64,000 nucleotides of DNA from Todiramphus chloris collaris (GCA_025345505.1 JANVCC010000077.1:145800-209799); one strand, 5' to 3'; shown: positions 26,842 through 40,100, numbered from the stretch's first letter. The notes: a model not told the origin generated them from the sequence alone. Translations and numbers: made by a program.

Positions 26842-27003
26842 ACATTGTTCGCAGTGACATTGCCCTGGATAAGCAGAAAGGCTGTAAGATCGCCCAGCAT
26901 CCTGACATAATGTTGGAGCTACAGAGGGAAAAGGCAGCTCAGATGCACTTGGTTTTGTTAAAGGAGCAGTTTTCAAACACATACAGCAACCTCACATTAA
27001 CAG
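26842..27003 (+). CDS. HPSE2: HPSE2 coding exon 3 (162 nt, symmetric cassette)
   Basis: This exon encodes residues 140-193: DIVRSDIALDKQKGCKIAQ, HPDIMLELQREKAAQMHLV, then LLKEQFSNTYSNLTLT. Only a few positions differ from the human protein as I recall it. The acceptor ends AG at 26840-26841 and the donor is GTAAGG at 27004. The length (54 codons, phase 1 at both ends) equals the human exon that alternative HPSE2 isoforms omit, so skipping keeps frame. By alignment with heparanase, this is the linker region and the start of what would be the large subunit. N189-L-T191 forms an N-glycosylation sequon; human has Ile in place of Thr191 as recalled. The next exon, which begins by completing an Ala codon in human, is not in the window. 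Confidence 0.96.
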
Positions 27004-28537
27004 GTAAGGCTACAAGACCAGTTCTGGAGCCAGGAGCTGGGGCTAGTTCTTGCTAACTCACAGATGTGTTAAAACCCTCGGGCACTTCACCTCTGTATGA
27101 ATCAGCATCTTTCTGGCTGCCTCTGTTTCCTACCAGGATTACTGGGTGCTGGGAGGGAAGGGACCTGCAGGAACCCATGGTGGACTTACGAGTCCTCTGT
27201 GGCTGATACCTATGCAGACACTCCAGATTTGGTGCCCCTGGACAGAACGTTTTCTACAGTCTGACCTAAGCAGAATACCATGGCACGTGGAGTGCTGGAG
27301 AAATCTCCCTGCTAACTGTTCACGTCGATGGGGCTGCAGCAATTACTAAATTTGGAGTCCTTTAAGCTGCAGCTGATTTTTTTTTTTTTTTTCTTTCCAG
27401 AGCATGCACTTTGTGTGAACCCAGTAAATATTAAAGAGCAAATATAAAGGGATAATGGCCCAGACAGAGATGAGAGGATACTCTTTTTCTGGCAACTGTT
27501 TGTATTATCCAGGGAACAGATCCTCAAAGGATGGAGGAGACTGCCACATTTTGGATACACATTTAATGGTGCTTGTAAAGGACTGATGCCTTCAGGCAGT
27601 GAGTGGGCAGAAGGATGGGATCCCATCAGCCAGCAGTGTCCTTTCATAGCTGTTCTCCTTATCACTTCAGCTAGATGAGCCACAGACGATGGGATGGAGG
27701 AAGAGACTAATAAATCAAACAAGATCCTCTTCTCTTGCCGGGTTCTTTTCCTGTTAAAGGCAGGGAGGCATTTGATTTCTGCAGGAGGGAGGGCCCCATG
27801 CTCTGGCTGGGGAGGAAGTGACAAGCCCCGTGGTGGCTCTCCCCTGCTGCTGGGCTGGGAGAGGCAAGTGGGTCCTGTGCAACCTCCCCCCACCCTCTGC
27901 TGCTGTCCCTAATTCAATGTCCAGTCCCTGTATTGAAGCCAGTACGGGTCTGCATTTTCACCAGTACAGGGGTGAGCTCTGGTTCTCCCGGGTACAGTGA
28001 CTGTGCTGGTCCTCTCTGGGACCCCACAGAGATGGGATGATAATACCAGGATTGGCAGAGGGCTCAACCCAGGGGTCCTGTGGGCACTGGGGCCATGAGT
28101 ATGGCTGAATCACATCATTCCTAAAAGCCCAGCATTTAAATGGGATCCTCAGAGCCGTTTCTCATTCTCTGTAACGTAATCCACTTGGCTGTTTATTCCC
28201 CGTACAACTGCTGGAATCAACATTGTCAGCTTTTCCTCTGACAACTTGCTTACTTTCCACTAAACAAACTTCCCTCGAGAAGAGAAGCTGCTCTCCCCTG
28301 TCCTCCTTCCCTCGCTGCTTCAAAAGCTCTCCAGCATTGCTCACATTTTTTACAGAACCTGCAGAGCAGAGGTGCTACCTGGTTATCAGCTCAGCTCTTA
28401 GCCTTTCCAAGTATGTTTACAGGATAGTTCAGGAGGTCTTAGCTCTAACTCTCCGATGCGGGGAGAGCAATTGCACTGGAATATTACCCAGAGAACTATT
28501 TTAATGTCCTTTAACTCCCTCTGAATGTGAGCAGAGC

Positions 28538-28560
28538 AACTTCATAATTGTTATGAAGTT
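28538..28560. repeat. Perfect 10-bp inverted repeat with 3-nt loop
   Basis: AACTTCATAA and TTATGAAGTT flank TTG. It is a perfect small palindrome in the 5' part of HPSE2 intron 3. Confidence 0.85.
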
Positions 28561-29089
28561 TAATCTTTTATTTCATAGACATAGTCTGAGAACATGGACT
28601 CTAGACAGCTAAGCATAATATTTAACTGGAACTCTACTAACTTGTGTAAATATTTCCCTTCTCTGTGATGGATCTGGTGTTTGGGGTGGGCAGAGGGGCT
28701 TGTACATCTGCTGCAGAAGGGCATTCCTTACCTTCAAAATTCAATCAGCCAGAGTTTGCTTGAGGACTTCTTTTTGTTCCGCATAGTGGTTTTGTACAGT
28801 GCAATAGGGAGTCCCCAGGTCATGAAGTGAGGTGCAGGAGTCAGGATCAAGACCTGGTTTAGGGAGGGGTGGTGAAGGACTGAGTTTGCAGGGATGGAGT
28901 GTCTGCGGGATCTCTGAGAACAGGGTTTTCTCCTGGAGGTCTGTGTCCAGGACTCACTTGGCCTCATTCAGTGCACGTACTGTAGATGACCCTCAGTACT
29001 CCTTGTCCAACCTAGAGTGGAGGAATATTCAACCCCAAACCTCTGTGGAAGAGGGGCTTCTGCTACTGCTAGTTCCTGCAACACTTTAA

Positions 29090-29145
29090 TTGTGCCAGGG
29101 AATGTAAGTGAACTATCTTGCCCAAAGTCATGCAAGAATTAAGGT
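29090..29145 (-). mobile_element. MIR-like SINE core relic (minus orientation)
   Basis: The reverse complement reads ATGACTTTGGGCAAGATAGT, close to the MIR/CORE-SINE core motif TGACCTTGGGCAAGTxACT. Only the core is recognisable and the flanks are too diverged. These tRNA-derived SINEs are old and sparse in birds. Confidence 0.45.
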
Positions 29146-32100
29146 GCTTTATGATAGGATAGCTACTCTAGGAGAGCTTGAGAGCAGGAATAGCACCATG
29201 TGGCATCTTTATACCTGTACTTCTACCACTACCACTGTAGTGACTGGATAAAAAGTCCCCTTCTCCTCCCAGGTGACATAGTTACATGAACAACTTGAAA
29301 GATTATAGATCAGGCCTCCCACACTGCCTGCAAGTGTGGGCAAGTGATATTGCCATCAAACTTCGATGCAGTATCCTCATGGCTTTAAGAATGAAAGCTC
29401 TTAGAGTGCAGGGAGTGTGATTCTTCAGTCCCTGTGGCAGCAGTGTAAATCAGAGGCTTTTCCAAATCTATTCACCAGTTGCACATGGTTCCCAGTGTGC
29501 TCCTTATCTCAGCAATCAGGCAGGGTTGTGGTTTTGCACTGGGATTTAAGCTGCTCCCAGCAGCAGGTACCTCCAAGGTAAGAGGGTGTCTTAAAATGAA
29601 ATGTGTTTTTTTGTGCTAAGACACAACTGAGACTGAGTGAAACCAGGCGGTCTTTCTGGCTCTCATTCCTCCAGGAACACATGTTAGACTTTGGCTTAGC
29701 CTGCTTCAGTTTCTCTAGGCAAGTACGAGCTTTCCTCGGCTCCTGTCTGCAGGCTTTCTCTTACATCTTGCATTTGCTTTCTGTACGTGATCTTTCTAGG
29801 CTTAACGAGCCTGCCTCCCTGAGATGAGTGATAGTCTTCAGTCTGTGACAGTACTATTTAAATGCTGTATAACATTTTGAGGCTTATTAATCTTTGCTGC
29901 TTCCCCCTTGATGCGCAGACACAGGTATCTCGTTTCACAGATCAGCATCTCTGATGTTCTCGGTTGAGCCTGCGGTAGAGCAGGGGGAGAGAGCACAGCA
30001 TTGCCTTTTCTCCTCTGGGAACTGTCTATCTCAGCTTGTCCCGTGGTGGGATAAGGGAGGAGGAGGAGGAATCTTTCCAAAGAAACACTTCTCTGCTCCT
30101 TCCTAGTCAAGTATGAGGTGCAGCAAGTGGTGATTCCTTCATGGCTTGTATCAGTAGAGTAGAAGTTGCAATTGTCACAGCAGGCTCCCCTCCTTTGCAG
30201 CCCTCAGGAGAAATGTCCAGGTGACAGTAAGGTGATTTTGGAGCCCTGGAGTTGTGGGGTGAATGCACAGCATTGGGCTGGCAGCTGGCGAGGTGTGAGG
30301 AATTGCCCAGTGCAGTGGAGACACAACATGCATGCAGGTTCTAGGGAGTGACCTTGCAGGGCAGCAGCAGGCAGAGCTTTGGTGGGTTAAATCTGAATCC
30401 CTCCATCTGTGGTGCCAGTTTGGTCTGGGTTAATGTAGTACATTTGCACTTCAAGAGAGTGGATATCTGCAGGTTTCTGCACTGTTATTAAGTAAAGCCT
30501 GTTAAGCCCAATGGAAGAGGGAATTGCTCAGGTCAATAGACATATGTGAAAAACTGTCCCCTCTTGTATTTACATGAAGTGTTAAGTGTAACTGAGCTTC
30601 CCAAGATACAAGTACGAACCATAAATTTTCCTCTAAGAGTTCCCATCCTGAGGAAACAAAATAGTGCCCCCCTTCTCATTCTGAACAGTGGAGAAACATC
30701 TCTTCTTTCTGCTCTACCTTCTGCCTGAAGCTACAATGCAGATTACTTCAGTGCATCAAGAGACTCGTGATGACAGCTCTCCAGCCTGTCCTACCACACC
30801 ACATCTGCACTGAAAAGCCAATGAGGAGACTGCAGGATGTGTGGTGGGAGAACCTCCATCCTGTCACACCATGCAACACAGCCTCTAAAAGTAGTGGTTA
30901 AGGGAGGAGACCCTCCCACAAGGTACATAATGCTCCCAGTTGACCCTCTGTCGTCCTGCCCTGCTTAAGGTTTTAGCAGAGGGTCTCTTCCAGCTGCACT
31001 GAGAGAGACTTGGTGGGATTAAAATCAGGTGGGAGATGCTAGAAACAGAGCTGAGATCTGCCAAAGAGTGTGTTTCACTGTCTGTGTGCAGCATTGCAAT
31101 CAGGTGTTTTACATTGGCATCCTATTCCTCCTGTTCAGGTCATTAGATAACATAAACTATGCTTTTTCCGTGGAAAAGTCTGCTTCAGGAGATGTTAGCA
31201 GCCAGGCCAGTGCCCTCTTCATTCAAGGTAAATGTTATGGGTGCGTGAGATAGTGGTGATTGCGGGTGCACACCAGCTTTTCTCAAGTGGGGATGTGTAA
31301 TGGTGGGATTAGTGGAGCAAAGCAGAGCATGAGGAGTGGCTACTGCAGAGCAGCCACATGTGAGGTGGCACAGGGCAGAGGTGGGGGCAGTGTGTCTGCA
31401 TGAGGAGTTTACAAGTGAGGAGCTGCCCCACAAAAATATGTTTTTCTTTTCACCCCCAAGATAGTGAGAGACACAGTTGTGCTTGTTCCTTGGCAGGGAA
31501 TCTTACACTTCAGGTCAAGCACCTGTGACATTTGTGTTTCCTGCACTTGTGAACCTCCCCAAGTGGTTTTCTGATTCCTGCTGAATGCTGTGGCTCTGGG
31601 AGATGGTGGTCCTGGAGCAGGATATGTCTGCAGGACCTGGAACCCATTTTGGGGTGTGCGAAGTCTGGAGGGGACCAGTGCTCAAAGGCTGCCCTTGTGA
31701 GGGGCTCTGTGCAGAGAGATGAGTGTGAGGCTGGCTGTGCTTTCGGTGCCTGTGCTGCTGGGGCAGAAAGGCTGCTCTGTTAGGTTTTGGTGGAGTTTTC
31801 CCTAGTTGTAGCCAACTTCATGAGGCTGTAGCAGGGGCCACCTTGTGAGATGCGACCGGGGAGGCGGGGGGGAGGCGTTCCAGCGGTAAATGCTTCTTTA
31901 CCTTTTTGGAAGCTTGCTTGGGATCAGCAGCCTAAACATCCTGTGGTCTGCACAGCATTGATACGTATTGGAGCTGTTTTATTGGGTGCTTCACTGGGGT
32001 GGTCTGCACTGTGCTTGTTTTCCAGCTCTCCTTCAAGGAGAATTCTCCATGAGGCTGTGTCACAGGCCTGTGAGTGGCTTTTGGATCAGGCTGTCTGCAC

Positions 32101-33399
32101 TTCTGTGCATCACAGCCTCTTTGTTATACACATTATCCACAGTGTTGTACAAAACAGATCTGAAAAGGACCTCAAGAGGGCATCTTCTAGCCTTTTCCAT
32201 GACAGATCAGCTGTACCTGGTCTCTGCTTGGGGAAAGGTGTATAACAAGAGGCAGTATGTTTTATGTGACCAGCTGATACAGTTGGATAAACTGACAAAC
32301 TTTGGGGGGGGGGCTGGAACTCTATGTTGGGGCTGAAGAAGAAGAAAACTTGGTATTTGAGGCTAAAAATACAGTGAAAATAATTTCTGTGAGGTTTTTC
32401 TCCTTGAATAGCACAACTGGGGTACTGGTATAGAAATCATGTCAGCAAGGGGAAGACAGTAAGCCTCTGTGGGAAAGAGAATTGCTGTGAAACACTGCGG
32501 GGCTTTCCGGGAGGAAGGGAGCAGAAAAATTGTGATGTGCGATTAAAACAATATCTGTACTGAGCCCATAGTTAATGACCAGCAGAGCTGCTGGGTCCCT
32601 TTTTGAGGATGGTTTGCAGGTGTCTTCTGAGACCTTGGGCTCAGAACTGAGGGGTTGGTACTGGGAAAAATAAACGATGGAAAACAATCTCTTGTAACTG
32701 AGTATTTTTGTGCTATTATCAGTTGTTTATATGAGCTCATTGTGAAGCAAAGCGGCTGTTTGTTTTCACTACGCAGTTTTCTGAGGGCGTTTGGTGTTTA
32801 GCTGAAATCTACTGCATTCCTGGGCATGCCTGCGTAAAGCCAGCAGATTGTCGGGGCTCAGCAGCCAGGCACCAGCGTTGCCCACATGATGGGGACATCA
32901 CTGTTAACTGACTCAAATGGTGTGGCTCTATCCTTGTTCGTAAGCCTCCTGTGATGGGAGAGATGTACCCTCCCTCAGCAAACAGCTCTGGGATGCAATT
33001 ATCTGTATCGCTGTGGAGTTGGCGTTTTTAAAATCTCTTGCTTCAATTTAAGCCCGTTATGGCATGTACTCTCCCTGTGGACACGGAGAGCAGCTTACAG
33101 CACTCCTTTCCTCTTTGCTGAAATCTTGTGCATATTTGAGGCTTGTTATCATGCTTCCCTGAAGACTGTTGTTCTCTACCTTGAACAACTGCCTTTCATT
33201 TGCTCTTTCCTCATGACCATGTTATTTTCAAGTTGAATGACACATGCGTGGTTGATTCTGCCTCTTGAGGTCCCTTTCTACCCTCTTTACATTTTTTTTG
33301 TGGTTCAGTGTTTTGTTGGGGTCCCCTGTGCTCTATCTGCTCGGTCTGGCCTGTGTTTGAAGTGCGTTGCCTTGAAATCAGCCCGGTATTGTAGCCAAG

Positions 33400-34110
33400 G
33401 GCTTTCTTGACTGAACACCATCAGCGTTATTTAATGTATCTTGTGCAGGATGCTCTTGTCTGTACACCCCTGTATAATCATGGATTTTTTTGGTACAATA
33501 TTGCTTGTTCATACCTGTGCTTTTGTGTACTATTTCTCAAACAGCTGTGCATTCCCTGTATGGAATTTAACCCAGACTCTTATTTTCCTAATTTTCTAAT
33601 GAAAATGTTATACAAAACTGGGGGTAAAGCCTTGTGAAAGCAAAGGTATAGAACATATGTTGCCTGTCTCTCAGAAAGACCTTTTTGCTCTGTGAAAGAG
33701 AAGGCAGGTTGCCTTCATGTGTCAGTCCTATTGCTTCCAGCCCTTCCTTGTAGATAATTGTTTGATGATTTGTTTCAAAATTTGTCCAGGAATTGAAGTT
33801 ATGTCGACTGCCCTGCAATTTCCTTTATTTCTCAATCTGTTGAATATAGCCACTGTATTTGCCTTTTTCAGTCTTTTGAAACCTCATTTATCTTCTAGAA
33901 ATTCCCCGAGGTAGTTGTTGACAGACCTCATTCTATTTGAAAACATTCTGCTCATGTACTACTCTACCTTACACTTTTACTCTGCGGCTTTTAATTGCAT
34001 TATCTTTCTGGTCCTTTTTCATGAAGTCTGAACCAACAAAAGCATTAAATGCTTCAGCTTTAACTCTGCGAGTTGTTGGCTATTGTGGAATTGTGTCCCA
34101 GTTTATACCT
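33400..34110 (-). mobile_element. Ancient CR1-like LINE fragment (antisense)
   Basis: The plus strand follows the order of the antisense 3' part of old amniote CR1 elements: TGCAGGATGCTCTTGTCTGT (33446), AAAGCCTTGTGAAAGCAAAG (33626), GTTTGATGATTTGTTTC (33760), CCTGCAATTTCC (33812), TGCCTTTTTCAGTCTT (33860) and TGAAGTCTGAACCAACAAAA (34022). It is heavily diverged with indels, and the assignment is from memory of consensus sequence. Confidence 0.6.
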
Positions 34111-34499
34111 CTGTGCTTCCTGAGACAGCTGTGAGACAAACCCCTGGGATCTCCTGCCTCTTACTCTAATTGGTAGTTTTACAACTCGTTGTGCACCGAT
34201 GGCGTGTGCGTGTGATAGGTCATGAAGGTGAATCTTTTTTTCAGGTGACACTCTCTAGTCTGTTAAACCACACTTTGGCTTTCTCATTATCTGATTTGGT
34301 TATTGCTTTTTTTTTTTTTAAACTATGGGGAAAGTGGCTTCTTACGATGTGTTCAATATTTATTAAATTCCATTTGCTGTCCAATTTAACTAGCCTCACA
34401 AGACAAGATATTTTATAAGGTGGGCATCCTAAAATTAGCAGTTATGCGTACATTATAATATGTAATGTCATTACTAGAACCAGTCAGTTCTGGGTACTG

Positions 34500-35600
34500 T
34501 GTAGAGAATAAAGAAAACACATAAACCTAACAGAAAACAGATTGTGGTGGGAGGGGGGGGAGGGTTGACATGCACTAACAATTTTGGAAGGGCTTGTGAC
34601 ATGTTCAGTGGCATAAACCAATCTATTAACCTTTTCTTCCTGCTCAGGAGGTGATGAACTCTTTGGTCTGCCTCTTCCCAACGATGTAGTTATCGAGTGT
34701 CTCTGCAGTACCACTGGCAATCCCTACTGTGAGCGATTTCTGTTGAACTCTTGCCTCTTTTGCTTTGTCCCTCTCTCCGGGTGCCGTTTCTTTGGCTCAT
34801 CCACATCAGCCTGATGAGGTTTCCATTTCTCCTTCACGTACTACAAGGAGACTGTGATTTACCCTTATCATATCCCCACACTAAGATAATTTGCATTTCT
34901 TCCCTTATCTTGCTGCGTGTTTACAAAACACCATCTTTCCTGAACTCCCTTTTCATTCTGCACAAAAATTTGTTTGCCAACCCACTGAGTTTACGGAAGC
35001 CTCTGTTTTTATAAAGAGCTGTTTTTACTCTTCCTAACAATTTCAGTGCTTGTTTCAGGCTCTCTTGCCCACAGTCCTTTATACCCTCATGCTTTTTCAT
35101 GATTTGTTTTTGTTTTTTTTTTTTCCCTTGTTGATGAGAATCAAACCTTGAAGAGCCTTCATCCTAGTTTTGTTCCTGTCTCTTCTTTCACCCTTTTTTT
35201 GTGTTTTGTTCCCGTCCCCCCCCCCCCTTTTCAGTGCATTCCAGGAACTTGATGCAAGGCTGTGTGTGATGTCTTCCTTTCCCAGTAAATGTGTGGGCTG
35301 TTAAAGGTCCCTAATTACCATCGTGTTCTGTGTTTCAGATGCTCCCAATAAGCCTGTGCTTCTGATCTCCCTGATTTTGTAGCCTAAAGCAGACCCCCAG
35401 TGTGCCAGTGTCTGGGCTTCTTCCACTCTTACATTACACAGAGGTTTTTACACCTGACCTTTGTTCTATTGAATTATACCCGCTGTTTTTATGCTGGGCC
35501 CCAAGATCATCCACACCTTGTGTGATGCTTCTCATCCCATGCTGTGCTGGTAATATTTTTCCTCTTTGTCAGCATCATGTGTAACTCTGACTTTCAACCC
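34500..35600 (-). mobile_element. Possible continuation of an old CR1-like element (antisense)
   Basis: Short blocks such as GGTCCCTAATTACCATCGTG (about 35307) and TAGCCTAAAGCAGACCCCCA (35380) recall the antisense of CR1 open reading frame 2. This order would place it as the more 5' part of the element at 33.4-34.1 kb. A 12-nt poly-C lies at 35216-35227. The match is weaker than for the neighbours. Confidence 0.4.
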
Positions 35601-35799
35601 CTCGAGCTTGCTTTGCCTCTCACCATCAGGTTAGAAGCCTCCTCTTTCCCCATGCCAATACAATGCCTATGAGAAGCAGTTGGATCTTGTGGATTTTCCT
35701 CTTTTGTAAGCTGAATAGATTTGGCTCCTTAAGCTTCACTTTGCTGAAGTCCTTTCATAACTTCTTCTTTGTTCTGTGGCTGTGCAGGATGGACTTTTC

Positions 35800-36720
35800 C
35801 ATCCTGGAGATAAGAGCTCTTTATTGTTTTCCTGTACAAGTATCTTGGGCTTGGCTGAATTAAAGCACGCTCAGTTGGGTGGTGGCCTTTTAGCCCTACA
35901 AATTGGATTGCAGGGTAAACAGGGGCTGTTTCATTCATTGTACTAATTGGTGCTATCTGCAAGCTGCCTCTAAGGGTTTTATATTTATCTAAATGATTGG
36001 TAAAAGCACTGCATCCTGTGGGAAGCAAGTGATGAATAAATTTTTGTCTCATCAGCCACTTCTATCCATCTAGTTATGCCAAATTATTTCTATGAATGCA
36101 AGTTGTTAAATCAAGCTGTAACATCAGTTAGACAGGACTTGATTCTGTACAACATATGTTGGTTAGTGATTAGCTGAGACATAAATATAATGAATTATGG
36201 GTAGATTCTCATATTGGCTTTTAATTGCTCTGTCTAGGTCTGCTGTCAGGCTGACTGGCTGTCACTCCCTAGGTCAGCTAGTCCTGCCTAAGTGCCGGCA
36301 TGGGGTTAGGGCTTTCCTACCCTTCTAGAATTACTTGGCATTCCAAGATTTATTAAAAATTAGCATCAATAGGTCAGAGATCTCCTTAGCGCACTTGGAG
36401 GTGCAAATTATCCGGGGTAGGTGATTTAACAGTGTTTATCTAAAGCAGATGTTATCTAATCCATCTATTGGTCACCAGTAAACTGTGAAGTACATCATTG
36501 TCTTATGATGAGTTCATCATCATATATTTTTGCCAAATAGGGAGCACATATATTTATATTTCTGTAGTTGCACTGGTAATTTTTACTGTGTGCACAAAAT
36601 AAGGGATATATGTCTTTGTTCAGATTTCTCTCCTTTATATTTAACTTCCCGCTATTAACTCGGCAAGGCATGAATTTTTCCAATATGTTTTTTAAAATAC
36701 TTTTTTATGCTTTGTAATTT
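35800..36720 (-). mobile_element. Ancient CR1/L3-like LINE fragment (antisense)
   Basis: The plus strand shows the antisense order typical of old CR1/L3-type elements: ATTTATCTAAATGATTGGTA (35983), GATTTATTAAAAATTAGCAT (36347), GGAGGTGCAAATTATCCGGG (36398) and ATGATGAGTTCATCATCATA (36506). The order and spacing fit a single diverged copy. It has no coding potential. Confidence 0.6.
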
Positions 36721-37104
36721 GCAGTTGATTGCTATTTCTATAGCTTTACAATCATGGCTTGAATTGTTTTCTATTATTTCTGTCTATGCCACTGTGTAAG
36801 AATGGATTTCCAGCCAAGATCTCAAGTGGTCAATATACTGATTCTGGCCATCTAAACCACTTAAAAGCAAAGAAAAAAAAAAAAAAACAATCCTTTAAAT
36901 ATTCCTTTGAGTTCTTTTGACCAGTATTTTCTTCTCAATAATTTGATCATTTTTCTCAGCCTGGAAAAGTTGAAGCACCTTGTGTATGTATTTCTGACCG
37001 GGATTACTGTCCCACTAGGTTTTTACAAATGCAGGCTTTGAGAAGGCAGCTGCTGATGTGCACAGACCAGGAAGCTCCATGTCAGAGTTCTCTGGTTTGT
37101 TGTG

Positions 37105-37165
37105 ATTGGTTTTGTTGTTGTTGTTGTTTATGTTTTGTTTTTATTGTTGTTTGTTTGTTTTTTTG
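37105..37165. repeat. GTT / GTTT simple repeat
   Basis: Five GTT units in a row (about 37114-37128) are followed by T-rich GTTT-like sequence up to a TTTTTTT run. Confidence 0.8.
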
Positions 37166-40100
37166 GTTTTAATTCCTAGCAAATTGTGACATGACATAAA
37201 TGTCACTGCATTTGGAGGAGTATTGCCAGTTTTATTGCTTCAACCACTATCCCTGTGTATTTGCTCCCCATGAAAAGTAACAGGCATGTTTATTCACATG
37301 CTGCTGGGAAGCTTGCAGCTGGAAACTGGGGATGTGTGTCTACGGCATGCAGGATACATCTCTGACAGACCCATGCTTTGTGGCTGGGCTAACTCATGGA
37401 GAAAACAGAGAAGAGGGGAGAGGCACGGTTGGCAAGCCTGGCTTGGCGGGGAGTGCTGGGGATAATCTCTGTGGCTGGACCATGGCTTCTGCCTGCCCTG
37501 CGCTGCTTGACAGGGGCACTGCCTGCTGGTGGGAACGTGGTTTGGTTCCCAAGGCTTGTTCTCCGGTTGCTTGCACTGACCCCTTTTCCATCTGTCTGTT
37601 CATTTATTATTTAGTGCTTTCCCTTGCTCTTTTCTTTGTTAGCTGTTTCCCGATGCTCCTGGCTCAGGAAGGGGATGTCTTACGGGGAAGATGAGGGCAG
37701 CAGCAAATGTTGTGCTGTTCCTCTGCCAGTCCTCCTTGCCATAGGGACAGGAGCATGTGGCATGCACAGTTAGTTAAGTACTTTAACCTTTTTTCAAGTT
37801 GAGAAATGGGTCAAAATCCTTGAAATAAGAGGTTCTTGGAGTCCCCCATGTGGTCTACAGGCTGCTTTCAGAGGCTCATAGTGGAGATGGATATGCTGGA
37901 ATGGGAGAATAATGTGAGAGACTTTGGATTTGCATGCTTCATGCAGCTAAAGGTGGTGTGGGGAAGAATGAGGTTACAAGGTGTTCAAAAGAAATTCTGG
38001 ATCTCTCTTTACTTCATTAAGTTTTATATTGGCTTCCTGTGCCAAGAGACACAATCATTGACTTTCTTAACCGAAAAACTCCATGAATTTGAATATACTC
38101 CCCCCCCTCCTATTGAAAAGGTGGCAAAAGCAAAGGTTTTACAAGAGAAACTGAAACCAGTTCAAATATAATTCTATTAACTAATTAGGGGAACCCTGGA
38201 AATGTGGCTGAGACTAGCAAGCCTTTTTTCTTCTCTTTGCTGGGGTACTCCAAGAATGGGATCACCTGGGGAAAGCATGTTTAAGAAATACCAGATGGTC
38301 TCTGCGATGCTCCAGCTGTGGACAATCACTCCCAGGCAGGCAATCTGCCTTGCTGTCGAAGCCCTCTAAAACTGTGCTGCCCATTTGTCACGCTTCTCCA
38401 ATTGCAGCGCTCTGGATAGCTTCTTTTTTCCTTGTCTGGCTCTTCCTTTCCAGTTTTTATCACCCACCCCCTCCATGAGCTAATGTAGTAACATCCCTTC
38501 ATTGGCTATAAATCCATTGAAGAGCCATATATAAAATATTACTTTGTTAGGGAAGATTGGGAAACATCTGTTTTTTACCCATAAGAGTCAGTCTCTAGTT
38601 GTCTCATATGACGATGTGACTATTTATATATTTGTAAAGTAAAAAAGAGAGAAAGATGGGAATCCTAGAAAATTTGAGGGGAGCCTCTAAATGGAGGAAA
38701 CGGACTCAGCTCTGGGATTTGTTTGGAGGCTAATGCTGGGGCAGGGGGGAGGAGGGCACAGGCCAAGAAATGGCTTGGATGTCTGATAAAGTAACAGTTA
38801 CACCAACTGCAGAAGGTCCTTCTGGAAGCCTTTTGATCTTGTGTAACTGTTCCTAGATGCTCCCTGGCACATACTCATCCAGGAAAGCTGTGCCTCTAAG
38901 CCACTATGTATTATCTACTACAAAGAATAGGAACCTGAGAACAGTGACAGTGCTTAGATTAGTAGGAGACTATAACCATAGTGGTGTACACACATAGCAG
39001 CAGAAGTACCTACCCATGGAGGCTTTGCATTTAGACGGGTATGTCCTGGTGTGATGCCTGAGCCTGCTGGTGTGAACTGGCTCTCACCCAACCTGCTCAG
39101 CATTAGTGCCTTGCAGAGCTATGTGTTTGAACAAAAGCAGACAGCACTTAACCTGTGTCTCCGTCCACTTGTGGGACGAGGGCATTGGTTTCTGTCAGTG
39201 TGTGGTGGGTCTGGCTCCGAGTACCCCAAGGGAGCAGTTGCGTGAGAGCAGGATGCTTGGGGTGTATCGTGCCTGCCATGGCATCTGTCATAAGAGCCTG
39301 GGGGCATATGGGGCCTCTAGGGTTTGTGTGGGAAGGATGTCCCAAGGAGCCAACCAGGCTTGGAACACTTTGTTCATGCTGCTGGTGTGAGCTGCAGAGC
39401 AAGATGCTCTGTCAGCTGTGCTGAGGTTGCAATGAACAAGTCTGTGTGAGGAGGGCACTTGGGAATGGACAAGGAAGGATGCTGCTTGGAGTGAGCTGGT
39501 TGGGCAAGGAGGTTGCACCTCCAGAAGGCTGCCTGTGGTGCTGGGTACTTATGTGCCAGGCCAGTCTCTGAGCCCCTCAGCAGGTGAATATGGAAGAAGG
39601 AAAACAGAGATTTCAGGGCTTGCCAGGTGGCCTATGCCACAGCTGCTTTCTGTGATCTGCAATGCTTGCGTTCAGGAACAGAGTTGCCGGAGTTGATGCT
39701 GATGGGTGCCATTCCATGCATCTCTCCTCCTTGTGTGGTTGGGTTCAGTGCCTTTGGTCTTTTCCTTTGCTGCACAAACCTGTGATGCTCACAGTTCTTC
39801 CCTCCTGAGGGTTATGGGTTGCTGTGCTGGTTTTGATCAAGCTCACTTATTTGAGGTGGGGAACACACCAGAGGGGACTTCTTCACACCCTCTGCCAGCC
39901 AGCCTTGCACATCACACGTAGCCTCCATAATGGACAGCTGCCTGCTCTTTTCAGCCTGGCCAAACCCTGACTCGGTGTGTGTCTCCCCTGCTGAGCCTGT
40001 TCATGCCATTCCGCAAGGCTGTGGTTGACAGCTGTGTCTTCCCCATGGCCTCATAACACATCCACACAGCTCCCTCTCCCCTTCTCCCATGAACAAGCTG

